Source: Sphingobium fontiphilum (GTDB lineage: Bacteria > Pseudomonadota > Alphaproteobacteria > Sphingomonadales > Sphingomonadaceae). From it: 64,000 nucleotides of DNA. Below, piece after piece: positions 53,892 through 62,062 of the stretch. The position numbers and the translations under genes were made by a program. The DNA lies in assembly GCF_014196635.1 (NCBI RefSeq), contig NZ_JACIEB010000003.1, forward strand, positions 62,001 through 126,000, given 5' to 3'. Each line of letters starts with the position of its first letter. Within the stretch, counting starts at the first letter, position 1. Under the pieces are notes generated by a model. It was not told the origin of the DNA. It saw nothing but the letters and a program-made list of their open reading frames with translations, and did not search any database.

Positions 53892-54769
53892 CCGCGCTGC
53901 GCCCAGAGTTGCTCGACCATCGCCATGCCTGCTTCACCACTGGGAAAGTCGATGGCGCAGGCGGGGACGGTGGCGACAAAGCGGGTCAGCGCATCGAAGC
54001 CCGCCTCGCCCAGCGCGACATAATTGGTCGACGCCTGCGTCAGCCGCATGAAGATTTCACCCTGCCCCACAGCCCGAACATCGGTTTCATGGCCGAAGCG
54101 CGGGAACAGCAGCATCGCGGGCGGCGCGCCCTCGCCCATGCGCGCGACGGCGTCGGCGCGGGGAACGAGGTGGCGGATATTCCCCTTCGCCGTGCCCATG
54201 AGCATCGGCCCCATACGCTCGGCAGGCACGTCTGCGGCCACGACGTCCACCGCCCGGTTCTTGAGCGAGACGAGGCGCGGAAAGGGCATGACATGACCGG
54301 TGACCAGATCGAGCAGCGCGAATTCATCGCCCAGCAGCCGCCAGCCCCGCTCGCCCAGTTGCGCCGCCAGCGTCGATTTGCCCGAACCGGATTCGCCGGT
54401 CATCACCAGCACCTGCCCGTCCTTCTCCACGCTGGAGGCATGGAGCAGCAGGTGACGGCGCCAGCCCAGCGCCATTTGCAGGTTCATGCCCATTTCTGCG
54501 GCCAGCAAGCCATGGGCCAGGCTCATCGGCGCGGCGTCGGCCAGACCATGGTCGCCAGTGATGAAGATCGACGGGCGCAGCCAGCGGCGCAGCCGCCCGG
54601 CCGGTTCCAGCCGCACGGTGAAATCGGCAACCGCGTCGGCGGGCCGGGGATAGGCGGCATAGAGCCGCTCCAGCGCATCAATGGGCGCGCGCCATGCGGA
54701 CGCGATACGGAAGGTCGCGGGGCCGATGGTCAGCATGATTTGATGGGTCTGAAACAGCGGCAATGTCAC
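53888..54769 (-). CDS. HprK-related kinase A
   Basis: A 293-residue P-loop kinase. LLLHASSVEKDGQVLVMTGESGSGKST (Walker A at about 125-133) and LLGDEFALLD correspond to the HPr kinase/phosphorylase core; the N-terminal ~100 residues are specific to this subfamily. The start is GTG at 54769, overlapping the PqqD-like stop (GTGA). Known relatives phosphorylate a serine of lasso precursor peptides. No HPr protein or PTS genes are near, so the target is probably a peptide or protein handled by the PqqD-like partner. That is inference. Confidence 0.88.
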   Translation of the reverse strand: MTLPLFQTHQIMLTIGPATFRIASAWRAPIDALERLYAAYPRPADAVADFTVRLEPAGRLRRWLRPSIFITGDHGLADAAPMSLAHGLLAAEMGMNLQMALGWRRHLLLHASSVEKDGQVLVMTGESGSGKSTLAAQLGERGWRLLGDEFALLDLVTGHVMPFPRLVSLKNRAVDVVAADVPAERMGPMLMGTAKGNIRHLVPRADAVARMGEGAPPAMLLFPRFGHETDVRAVGQGEIFMRLTQASTNYVALGEAGFDALTRFVATVPACAIDFPSGEAGMAMVEQLWAQRG

Positions 54770-55047
54770 AGCGCACGCACCAGCCCGATGGCCGCCATGT
54801 CGGCCAGATGCGCCGCGATGGCCGATATCGCCTGTTCGCGCGGACCAAGATCATGCGTTTGCGCCAGCCAGTCATGCACCGCCGCCGCGTCGCCATCTCC
54901 TCCGGCGCACAGCGCCTCCAATATTTCGGGCACGGGGCTGACGACCATGTGCGTCTGGCCGGAGGGGCGATGATAGAGCAGCACGATGTCGTCGAGTGGG
55001 CGCACGACCAGCGCCGTTTCCGGCTCCGCCCGATAATGCCCGTTCAT
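54766..55047 (-). CDS. HPr-rel-A system PqqD-family protein (RRE-like peptide binder)
   Basis: A 93-residue PqqD-like winged-helix domain: VRPLDDIVLLYHRPSGQTHMVVSP is the beta-sheet part that in RRE domains binds a leader peptide, followed by the helix PVPEILEALCAGG and a C-terminal helical half. PqqD-like proteins present a substrate peptide to a modifying enzyme, so the HprK-like kinase downstream (4-base overlap) is the natural partner. No radical-SAM enzyme is present. Confidence 0.85.
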   Translation of the reverse strand: MNGHYRAEPETALVVRPLDDIVLLYHRPSGQTHMVVSPVPEILEALCAGGDGDAAAVHDWLAQTHDLGPREQAISAIAAHLADMAAIGLVRAL

Positions 55048-55138
55048 CGCCCGATCACCGCCATGCCTGTGCGCCCTTCAAAACCCGCGTCACGACGCTG
55101 TAGCGCGGACAGGTTAAGCGGCCATCACTGTACGCGAT

Positions 55139-55552
55139 TTATCGCGGCATTTGCAGCGAGGCGTAGCAGGTGAAGCCGCTGGCGCCCGACTGGAGTCGAC
55201 GGATATAGTTGAGATAGGATTGATTCTGCTGATAGCTGGTCCCCGGCAGGGGACGGCCGCGCAGCGCCTGCTTCACCTGTTCGCCGGTGAAGGTGCGGCC
55301 CGCGCCCTGCACCGATCCGGGCGTGCCGACCGGCACCAGTTGCCCGTCCTGCGCGATGGCGACATTGCCGCGCGCGGGGTCGGGCACGGGAATGGTGCAG
55401 TTGAGCACCGACGCCGCCGTGCTGGCCAGCGCCGGACGGATGGACAGGATCGCCGACGCGGCGACCGCGCCGCCCATCAGCAATTGGCGACGCGAAGGCG
55501 CTGCTGGAGCGCTGCTTTCATCAGCCATCTGTTCGGGCGTTTCGTCGTTCAT
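55139..55552 (-). CDS. Tat-exported small protein heading the HPr-rel-A operon (candidate client)
   Basis: A 137-residue protein with a twin-arginine leader (PSRRQLLMGGAVAASAIL, cleavage near ALAS). The mature part of about 95 residues has two cysteines (VLNCTIP, GFTCYAS), Gly/Gln-rich middle and the C-terminal block GTSYQQNQSYLNYIRRLQSG. I do not recognise the family. It lies 91 bp upstream of the PqqD-like gene on the same strand, and that gap has no credible precursor-peptide ORF, so this is the best candidate substrate of the system. ATG 55552 is the likely start. Confidence 0.65.
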   Translation of the reverse strand: MNDETPEQMADESSAPAAPSRRQLLMGGAVAASAILSIRPALASTAASVLNCTIPVPDPARGNVAIAQDGQLVPVGTPGSVQGAGRTFTGEQVKQALRGRPLPGTSYQQNQSYLNYIRRLQSGASGFTCYASLQMPR

Positions 55553-55651
55553 GTCCGCAATGATCCGATTACAGGCTTGCCAAAGCGTCAACAGCCGGGC
55601 CAATCCTGTCAGTCTTCGCAGCAATTCCCCGAATAATCCAGCGCGGTAACC

Positions 55652-56905
55652 ATGAATCGATTGAGTCTGGCGCAAATCACCTGGTCGCTTGCGGTCCTGC
55701 TGGTCGCCACGGGCGGGGCGCTGGCGATGGGCGCGGCCATCCATCATATTGTGCTGCCGATATTGGCGGGCGTCGTCATCCTGGCGATCGCGGCGAACGC
55801 TGACATGCCCGCCACCGAACCCACCATCATGCTGGAGGAGTCGGTCGACATTGCCGACGACCCGGCCCTTACCGCGATGATGGAGGGCATCGACGATCCG
55901 CTGATGCTGATCGAAAAGGGCCGCATCGTGCGCGCCAACCGGGCGGCGCTGCGCTTGCTGGGCGCCCATGTGCTGAACGAGGACGCGCGCATCGCCATCC
56001 GCCATCCCGCCGCCGCCGAACGCCTGTCGAGCACCGCGCCGATGGCCGAGCCGGTGTCCATCGAACTGGTGGGGCTGGGCACGCGCGAGCAGCGATGGCA
56101 GATGCGGATCGCCCCGGTGGGCGAAGTCGGCGCCATGCGGCGCATGGTCCATCTGTCGGACCGGTCCGGCGCCTATGCCGCCGAGAAGATGCGCGTCGAT
56201 TTCGTCGCCAACGCCAGCCATGAATTGCGCACGCCGCTGGCCGGCATATTGGGTTTCATCGAAACGCTGACCGACCCTGAACTGGGCCGGGACGAGGAGA
56301 CCCGGCTGCGCTTCCTCAAGATCATGGACGGCGAAGCGCGGCGGATGCAGCGGCTGGTCGACGATCTCATGTCCCTTTCACGGATCGAGGCGGAGAAATA
56401 TCGCGCGCCCGACAGCGTCATCGACCTGTCTGAACTGGTCGCCGAAGTGGTGAGCGTGTTCCGGTCAAGCCATGGCGATCGCGGCCGCGACGTTGTGATG
56501 GAGATCGCGCCGAGCCTGCCGCCAGTGCAGGGGGATCGCGCCCAATTGTCGCAACTGCTGCACAATCTGATCGGCAATTCGGCCAAATACGGGCGGCCGG
56601 GATCGCCGATACAAGTGCGCGTCGAGGATGGGCCGGGGGGCATGACCCGGCTGATGGTGGCCGATGAAGGCGAGGGCATCGGCCCGGATCACCTGCCGCG
56701 CCTGACCGAGCGTTTCTATCGCGTCGATTCCGGGCGCAGCCGCGCGATGGGCGGCACGGGCCTGGGCCTCGCCATCGTCAAGCATATCGTCGAGCGCCAT
56801 CGCGGGCGGCTCGACATCACCTCGATGCTCGGCAAGGGCACGACGATCACCGTGCTTCTGCCCCGCGCCAGCGCGGCGGCGTCGACCGAAAAGGCCGACG
56901 CCTGA
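55652..56905 (+). CDS. phoR: PhoR-like sensor histidine kinase
   Basis: A 417-residue kinase: two N-terminal membrane helices (about residues 8-50), a PAS-like domain (about 70-170), HisKA with the phospho-acceptor His in NASHELRTPLAGILGF (about 190), and an HATPase domain (LLHNLIGNSAKYG, DEGEGIGPDHLPRLTERF, GGTGLGLAIVKHIVE). This matches PhoR of the phosphate-starvation system. No phoB, phoU or pst gene is adjacent, so the partner must be elsewhere; the assignment to phosphate sensing is therefore moderate. Confidence 0.82.
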   Translation: MNRLSLAQITWSLAVLLVATGGALAMGAAIHHIVLPILAGVVILAIAANADMPATEPTIMLEESVDIADDPALTAMMEGIDDPLMLIEKGRIVRANRAALRLLGAHVLNEDARIAIRHPAAAERLSSTAPMAEPVSIELVGLGTREQRWQMRIAPVGEVGAMRRMVHLSDRSGAYAAEKMRVDFVANASHELRTPLAGILGFIETLTDPELGRDEETRLRFLKIMDGEARRMQRLVDDLMSLSRIEAEKYRAPDSVIDLSELVAEVVSVFRSSHGDRGRDVVMEIAPSLPPVQGDRAQLSQLLHNLIGNSAKYGRPGSPIQVRVEDGPGGMTRLMVADEGEGIGPDHLPRLTERFYRVDSGRSRAMGGTGLGLAIVKHIVERHRGRLDITSMLGKGTTITVLLPRASAAASTEKADA

Positions 56906-56912
56906 TCCATAG

Positions 56913-57641
56913 TCAGCCCGACTTAGCGCCGGTCATGATCTCGATCGACGGCTTGTTGACCGCGTCGATCGTGCCATTGGCCAGCATCGCCTTGCCCATC
57001 GTCAGCGCCTCTTCCAGCACCTTGGGGTCATTGGCCGTCTGGCTCTGTCCGATCAGCGCGGACAGCAGCAGGTTTCTGGCCGCCGGGTCGTTCGGCTTGG
57101 CCGCGACAGTCTTGCGCGCCAGCGTGACGGCTTCGTCGTATAGGGGATCAGCCCCCGCCTTGTCCTGTGCGGCAAGTCTCGCATTGCCCAACTGGGTCAG
57201 AACGCCGGCAAACAGATTGCGGCTCGTCTCGTCATCGGGCTTGGCCTGCGTCAGCTTGCGCCAATGGGGCACGGATTCGGCGAACAGGGCGATCAGCTTG
57301 TCGACCTTGCCCAGCGAGCCCTGGGCCGCAGCGTCGGCGTAAAGGGCGTTGGCGAGGAAATGAACATTGTCGATATTGTCGGGCTGCGCGGCCACGGCGG
57401 CGCGGATAGCGGGGAGCGCTTCTTCATATTTCGCGGCGGCAGTGGCGTTGTCGCCGGCCTGCTGCGCGCTCTGACCGGCGGTGAAGGTGGTGATCGCGGC
57501 GTTGAAGGCGGCGATCTGCTCGGGCGTCATCTGGGGCGCGGCGGTCGCGCTCTCGGCCGTTGCGGGTGGAGCATCGGCCTGCGCCAGCGCGGCGGCGGGC
57601 AGGGTCAGGGACAGAAGGGCGAATAATGTGGCCTTGGGCAA
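56913..57641 (-). CDS. Exported TPR-like protein
   Basis: A 242-residue protein with a signal peptide (FALLSLTLPAAALAQ), an Ala/Thr-rich linker and helical repeats of TPR type (about residues 50-240: AGDNATAAAKYEEALPAIRAA, AQDKAGADPLYDEAVTLARK). Probably a periplasmic scaffold or binding protein. The start is a TTG, the only one fitting the leader, with AGGAG nine bases upstream. It converges on phoR with a 7-base gap. Role unknown. Confidence 0.72.
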   Translation of the reverse strand: MPKATLFALLSLTLPAAALAQADAPPATAESATAAPQMTPEQIAAFNAAITTFTAGQSAQQAGDNATAAAKYEEALPAIRAAVAAQPDNIDNVHFLANALYADAAAQGSLGKVDKLIALFAESVPHWRKLTQAKPDDETSRNLFAGVLTQLGNARLAAQDKAGADPLYDEAVTLARKTVAAKPNDPAARNLLLSALIGQSQTANDPKVLEEALTMGKAMLANGTIDAVNKPSIEIMTGAKSG

Positions 57642-57661
57642 TGCCAGGGTCTCCTCAAATC

Positions 57662-57720
57662 GTTACGACTCTTGCGGTCGCCGGTCCCGACAAGGTCGGG
57701 AGCCGACAGACTATCGTAAC
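57662..57720. repeat. Nested inverted repeat between atp12 and TPR-like gene
   Basis: The outer arms GTTACGA (57662-57668) / TCGTAAC (57714-57720) enclose a perfect inner stem, TCCCGAC (57685-57691) / GTCGGGA (57695-57701), with a 3-base loop. The whole could fold as a single long imperfect hairpin in the intercistronic RNA. No U-run, so more REP-like than terminator. Confidence 0.6.
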
Positions 57721-57745
57721 AAAGGAACGCCCCGGATCGTTCCGA

Positions 57746-58441
57746 TCAGGCTCGATTCATCGCGCAAAAGGCCCGCGCCATGGAAAATTCGCGGGCGCGG
57801 CGGGCCGATCGGGCGCTCGCCTCGGCGTCCTCGCCCCATTGTTCGACGGCCCATGATTCGTCGATTTCCGACGCGGCCCAGACCATTGCAGGATCATGCC
57901 CGCCCTCGACCACCGCCAGGCCGCAGACCAGCGACCCGCTCAATGTGACCAATGTCGACAGGCCGGTCAGGATGAACGGGTCGAACGCGGCGACCGCCTG
58001 ACCCAGCCGTTCGAGCGTCTCGTCCGGCTGGGCGACCGGGATGATCCCGCTCGTCACCGCAAAGGCGACATCATAGCGGCTGCGCGCCCAGTCGAGCAAT
58101 GGATCCCACGCCGCCGCCTGCCGCGCGACCAGCGCGGCGGGGCCATCGGCGCGATAACAGAGCAGGTCGCTCGCCCCATAGCGCGCGACGCCGGCGGCAA
58201 AGGCCGCATGATTGGGCGCAACCTGATCGATGGCGGCGTTGGCAAGGCCGGTGAACGCCATGTCCTGCGGCCGCACCTCATCCCCCTGCGCCATCCATTC
58301 GGCGGCGACCGCATCGGCCAGCGCGCGGGTGGGCAGCGCCAGCGGCGCGCGGGCGGGCGTGCGCACCGGCCGCCCGTCGAGCAGCACCCGCCATCCGCCC
58401 TCGACGGGCTCGACCGACGCCTGCTTGTAAAAACGCTTCAC
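57746..58441 (-). CDS. ATP12-family chaperone (F1-ATPase assembly)
   Basis: A 231-residue protein of the ATP12 family; mitochondrial Atp12 guards the F1 alpha subunit during assembly, and alphaproteobacteria carry the ancestral form. KRFYKQASVEPVEGGWRVLLDGRPVRTPAR is the typical opening, and SLVCGLAVVEG with DESWAVEQWGED the conserved C-terminal part. The start is GTG 58441 (AGAGG upstream), which overlaps the upstream stop (GTGA). It is the last gene of a five-gene overlapping run. Confidence 0.92.
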   Translation of the reverse strand: MKRFYKQASVEPVEGGWRVLLDGRPVRTPARAPLALPTRALADAVAAEWMAQGDEVRPQDMAFTGLANAAIDQVAPNHAAFAAGVARYGASDLLCYRADGPAALVARQAAAWDPLLDWARSRYDVAFAVTSGIIPVAQPDETLERLGQAVAAFDPFILTGLSTLVTLSGSLVCGLAVVEGGHDPAMVWAASEIDESWAVEQWGEDAEASARSARRAREFSMARAFCAMNRA

Positions 58442-58698
58442 TGCGGCGGCCTCTGGCGGAACAGCGCCAGCAGCAGCCGGGGCACGACGATGAACTGGAA
58501 CAGGCCGACGACAACGAAGATGCCGCCCATCGCCTTGGCCTTCGTGCCCTGCACCCATCCGAAACGCTGCATCAGGATGAGGAAGCCGAACATCACGATG
58601 AACGCGCCCGACAGGCGGAACAGGCCGATGGCGAAGAATCGCTGGCGCGCGACCTTTTCGGGGTCGACGGGCGGCGGGGTGGAAAGATCGTCGGTCAT
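58438..58698 (-). CDS. Small membrane protein
   Basis: An 86-residue protein with two membrane helices (about residues 24-42 and 55-75) and short basic tails (RQRPPQ at the end). It has no motif that I recognise. It overlaps both neighbours by four bases, so it is made together with the HAD enzyme and the ATP12 chaperone. The start MTDDLSTPPPVDPEK at 58698 is fixed by the ATGA overlap. Confidence 0.75.
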   Translation of the reverse strand: MTDDLSTPPPVDPEKVARQRFFAIGLFRLSGAFIVMFGFLILMQRFGWVQGTKAKAMGGIFVVVGLFQFIVVPRLLLALFRQRPPQ

Positions 58699-59354
58699 GG
58701 CGCGCCGATATGGTCGCGAAGCGCGGCGCTGTCCATCGCTATGCAATGGGCTCCCGCCTCCACCAGTTCATCCGGGCTGTGATAGCCCCAGGCGACGCCG
58801 ATGGCGCGAGCGCCAACCGCCAGCGCCATGTCGATGTCGAAGTGGGTGTCGCCCACCATCACCGTCGTTTCCGCGCTCGCGCCCGCTTCGGCGATGGCCT
58901 GCCACAACATGGAAGGATGCGGCTTGGACGGATGACGGTCGGCCGTCTGGAGCGTGACGAAATGCCGTTCGATGCCATGATGGGCAAGGCAGAGCGCAAG
59001 GCCCCGGTCGGACTTGCCAGTGGCGACACCCAGCAGCCAGCCGTCCGCGTCGAGCGTGCGGACCAGATCGGCCATGCCGGGATAAAGCGGTTCCGAAACG
59101 CCTTTTTCGCTGCGCAACTGCTGGAACGCCGCCTTGTAACGCTCCGCGAGATGATCGTGAAAATCCGCCTCCGCGCCGGGCAACAGACGCGCCATGGCGT
59201 TGGGCAGCGACAGGCCGACCACCGCCAGCGTCGCGACCCGGTCGGGCGGAATCAGCTTCGCTTCCTCGAAAGTCCGGGTCATCGCCGCGCAGATGCTGTG
59301 CTGGCTGTCGACCAGCGTCCCGTCGCAATCGAACACGACCAGCCGGTTGCTCAT
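58695..59354 (-). CDS. HAD-family phosphatase, phosphoglycolate-phosphatase-like
   Basis: A 219-residue haloacid dehalogenase-type phosphatase. VFDCDGTLVDSQ carries the nucleophile Asp, ATGKSDRGL the Thr/Ser, KPHPSMLWQ the Lys and VGDTHFDIDMA the acidic pair. It resembles Gph/PpaX-like phosphatases; substrate unknown. It overlaps the rluC-type gene and the small membrane protein gene by four bases each. Confidence 0.88.
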   Translation of the reverse strand: MSNRLVVFDCDGTLVDSQHSICAAMTRTFEEAKLIPPDRVATLAVVGLSLPNAMARLLPGAEADFHDHLAERYKAAFQQLRSEKGVSEPLYPGMADLVRTLDADGWLLGVATGKSDRGLALCLAHHGIERHFVTLQTADRHPSKPHPSMLWQAIAEAGASAETTVMVGDTHFDIDMALAVGARAIGVAWGYHSPDELVEAGAHCIAMDSAALRDHIGAP

Positions 59355-60760
59355 CCCTTGCGCGGCCTCCGGCCCCCATCCGGCCCAGCGCCCGATCTGC
59401 CGCCGGGTTTCCCGCCCGGCTTCGTTCCAGCCTTGTCCCCGGCCCCGCGCGAACGGCGTTCCCCGCGCTTTTCCTTGCGGAATTGCTTGGCATGGGCGCG
59501 CGCGAACTTCTTTTCCTGATCGCGGGTCGGCGTCCGGTCCACCTCGTCGTCCAGCAACAGGTCGCCCCGGTCGATGTCGAAGCCCAGATCGGCCAGGCTG
59601 GAGGCGAAATGCGGCGGCAGGTCCGCCGTCACGTCGATCCGCCCGTCATCGGGATGGTCGACGCGGATGCGACGGGCGTGCAGGTGCATCTTGCGGCTGA
59701 TCGTGCCCGACAGGAAAGCGTCCTTGCCGCCATATTTGCCGTCGCCCACGATCGGATGGCCAATCGCCGCCATATGAACGCGCAACTGGTGGGTGCGGCC
59801 GGTATAGGGTTGCAATTCCACCCAGCAGGCGCGGTTGCCCGCCCGTTCGATGACGCGGTAACGGGTGCGCGCGGGCAGCCCTTCGGCCTCGTCCACATGC
59901 ATCTTCTCGCCGCCCGTGCCCGGCTGCTTGGCGATGGGCAGTTCGATCATGCCGTCATCGATGCTGGGCACGCCCATGACCAGCGCCCAGTAGACCTTGC
60001 GCGCGGTGCGGCTGGAAAAGGCCTTGGCGAAATGGGCGGCGGCGCGGCTGGTGCGGCCGAGCAGCAGCGCGCCCGACGTGTCCTTGTCCAGCCGATGGAC
60101 CAGCTTGGGCCGCTGGTCGAGTTCGAACATCAGCGCGTCGAGCAGGCCGTCGACATGCTCGGTCGTGCGGGTGCCCCCCTGGGTGGCGAGGCCGGGCGGC
60201 TTGTTGATGACGATGGCCTGCGGATCGCGATAGAGGACCAGGCTTTCGGCAAAGGCGATCTGGTCGTCGGTCAGAACCGGCCGGGCGGGCTTGCGCGCGG
60301 CGGGCGCCGCCTTCACCTCGGCCGGGGGCACGCGGATCATCTGCCCCTCGGCAATGCGGTCGCCCGGCGCGGCGCGCGCGCCGTCGACTCGAAGCTGTCC
60401 AGTGCGCGCCCAGCGCGACACGGTGTTGAAGCCGACATCGGGCAGATGCCGCTGGAACCAGCGATCCAGGCGAATGCCGTCATCGTCCATGTTCACGCGG
60501 AACTGGCGGACATCGCCAGTCGCGCCGCCCGCAGCAGGACGCGCAACGGCGGCGCGGGCGGGCGTTGAAACGGCCTGCGCAGCGGGGTTTTCCTCGCGCT
60601 TGCGGGCGACGGCGGCCTTCACCGCGCCGCGCGCAGGGCTGCGGTCGCCGCGCGGCTTGCCGCCCGGCCTCGGTCGGCCCTTGCCAGCAGGCGCCCTGCC
60701 CCCGCCCGCTTTTCCGCCGCCGCGCTTGCCGCCGCCCGGCGGTCCGTTGCGCCCCTTCAT
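59351..60760 (-). CDS. RluC/RluD-family 23S rRNA pseudouridine synthase with long basic tails
   Basis: A 469-residue enzyme. An S4 RNA-binding domain (about residues 100-155, GIRLDRWFQRHLPDVGFNTV) precedes the catalytic domain with the key Asp in HRLDKDTSG. The first ~95 residues and the last ~55 are Gly/Lys/Arg/Pro-rich and look disordered, making the protein about 150 residues longer than E. coli RluC. Which uridines it modifies is not readable. It overlaps crcB and the HAD gene (ATGA both times). Confidence 0.9.
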   Translation of the reverse strand: MKGRNGPPGGGKRGGGKAGGGRAPAGKGRPRPGGKPRGDRSPARGAVKAAVARKREENPAAQAVSTPARAAVARPAAGGATGDVRQFRVNMDDDGIRLDRWFQRHLPDVGFNTVSRWARTGQLRVDGARAAPGDRIAEGQMIRVPPAEVKAAPAARKPARPVLTDDQIAFAESLVLYRDPQAIVINKPPGLATQGGTRTTEHVDGLLDALMFELDQRPKLVHRLDKDTSGALLLGRTSRAAAHFAKAFSSRTARKVYWALVMGVPSIDDGMIELPIAKQPGTGGEKMHVDEAEGLPARTRYRVIERAGNRACWVELQPYTGRTHQLRVHMAAIGHPIVGDGKYGGKDAFLSGTISRKMHLHARRIRVDHPDDGRIDVTADLPPHFASSLADLGFDIDRGDLLLDDEVDRTPTRDQEKKFARAHAKQFRKEKRGERRSRGAGDKAGTKPGGKPGGRSGAGPDGGRRPRKG

Positions 60761-61131
60761 GCGACCGCCCTCACAACAGCCAGGCCCAGGCCGAGCGCGG
60801 CGATGGCGCCCGCGACCGAAGCCAGCACATAAGCCATGACCATCCATATTTCACCGCGTTCGATCATCAGCCAGCTCTCCAGGCTGAACGCGGAAAAGGT
60901 GGTGAAGCCGCCCAGCACGCCCACGGCCAGCAGCAATCGCCATGGCTCGCCCATGGTGGTGCGGGCGAGGATGCCCGCCATCAGGCCCATGGCGAAGCCG
61001 CCAAGCAGGTTGACCGCCAGCGTGCCCCAGGGGAAACCGGGGCCAAACCAGTGCATGGCCAGCCGCCCCAAATGATAGCGCGCCGCCGCGCCCAGCGCGC
61101 CGCCCGCCATGACAAGAAATGTTTGGATCAT
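60757..61131 (-). CDS. crcB: Fluoride ion channel CrcB/Fluc
   Basis: A 124-residue four-helix membrane protein that exports fluoride as an antiparallel dimer. GGALGAAARYHLGRL, GTLAVNLLGGFAMGL and VGVLGGFTTFSAFSLE are the signature segments. It heads the overlapping operon. I see no fluoride riboswitch in the 82 bases upstream. Confidence 0.95.
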   Translation of the reverse strand: MIQTFLVMAGGALGAAARYHLGRLAMHWFGPGFPWGTLAVNLLGGFAMGLMAGILARTTMGEPWRLLLAVGVLGGFTTFSAFSLESWLMIERGEIWMVMAYVLASVAGAIAALGLGLAVVRAVA

Positions 61132-61213
61132 TGCGCGCCCCTACCGGGAATCGCGCATAAAGGAAACATCCGGCATCGCCATGGCCCGTGCGCCAGCCTC
61201 CGGCCGTGCGATC

Positions 61214-62008
61214 TCAGCCCCGGTCAGCCCGGCCCTGATAGCCAAAAGCCTCCCGCGCCAGTTCGACCACGGAGGGGTCGGCCTCCGGGAAATGCATCGG
61301 CGCCAGCTTTTCAAGCTGCTCCGCGACATGGGTCAGCGCGGCGATGCGCCCGGATTTGCGGTGATTATTGTCGATCACATGCCAGCGCGCATGTTTCATG
61401 TCGGTGCACGCGAACATGTCGTGCATGGCGTCCAGATAGTCCGCCCGGCGCGCGCGGTTGCGATAATCGTCGACACCGGTCTTCCACCGCTTCCATGGCG
61501 TCTCGATACGCTCGGCCAGTTGTTCGTCCTGCGTTTCCTGGGTGATGTGGACGAACAGCTTGATGATGTTGGTGCCCGCATCGATCTGCTGCTTTTCAAA
61601 GGCGTTGATCTCGTCATAGGCGCGCATCCAGTCGGCCTTCGAACACAGGCCCTCGACCCGCTCCACCAGCACCCGGCCATACCAGCTCCGGTCAAAGATC
61701 GCGATATTGCGGCTGGCGGGCAGGCGGGTCCAGAAACGCCAGAGATAATGGTGGGCGCGCTCCACTTCGGTCGGCGCGGCGATGGGGTGGACCTGATAAT
61801 AGCGCGGATCCCAGTCGGCGCTCATCCGCTTGATGATGCCGCCCTTGCCTGCCGCATCCCACCCTTCCAGCAGGATGACGCTGCGCCGGTTGTGGATGAT
61901 ATGGGCGACCTGAACCTTGGCCAGCCGCTCCTGCAAAGCGGCCAGCGTTGCGTCATAATCGCCCTCGAACTTGGGCGCGGATTCATGGTCGGCAAGGTTG
62001 ATGGTCAA
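61214..62008 (-). CDS. ppk2: Polyphosphate kinase 2 family protein
   Basis: A 264-residue single-domain PPK2, which moves phosphate between polyphosphate and nucleotides. Walker A is GWDAAGKGG, Walker B region FDRSWYGRVLVERVEG, and KRWKTGVDDYRNRARRADYLDAM is family-specific. The start is TTG 62008 with GGAGG six bases upstream, a strong site. It follows aspS by 54 bases. Whether it favours ADP or GDP cannot be told. Confidence 0.9.
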   Translation of the reverse strand: MTINLADHESAPKFEGDYDATLAALQERLAKVQVAHIIHNRRSVILLEGWDAAGKGGIIKRMSADWDPRYYQVHPIAAPTEVERAHHYLWRFWTRLPASRNIAIFDRSWYGRVLVERVEGLCSKADWMRAYDEINAFEKQQIDAGTNIIKLFVHITQETQDEQLAERIETPWKRWKTGVDDYRNRARRADYLDAMHDMFACTDMKHARWHVIDNNHRKSGRIAALTHVAEQLEKLAPMHFPEADPSVVELAREAFGYQGRADRG

Positions 62009-62062
62009 CGGCGTCCTCCATCCGGGTCGGGCGGAACAGGCTCGACCCGAACGGCGTCCGCG

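Noticed and set aside
55048..55138. Possible precursor peptide between the Tat protein and PqqD-like gene
   Set aside because: The only frame with an ATG is six codons (MAVIGR) ending at the PqqD-like start; too short to be a precursor.
61132..61213. Fluoride riboswitch upstream of crcB
   Set aside because: The 82 bases have no pseudoknot-type fluoride aptamer pattern that I can see.
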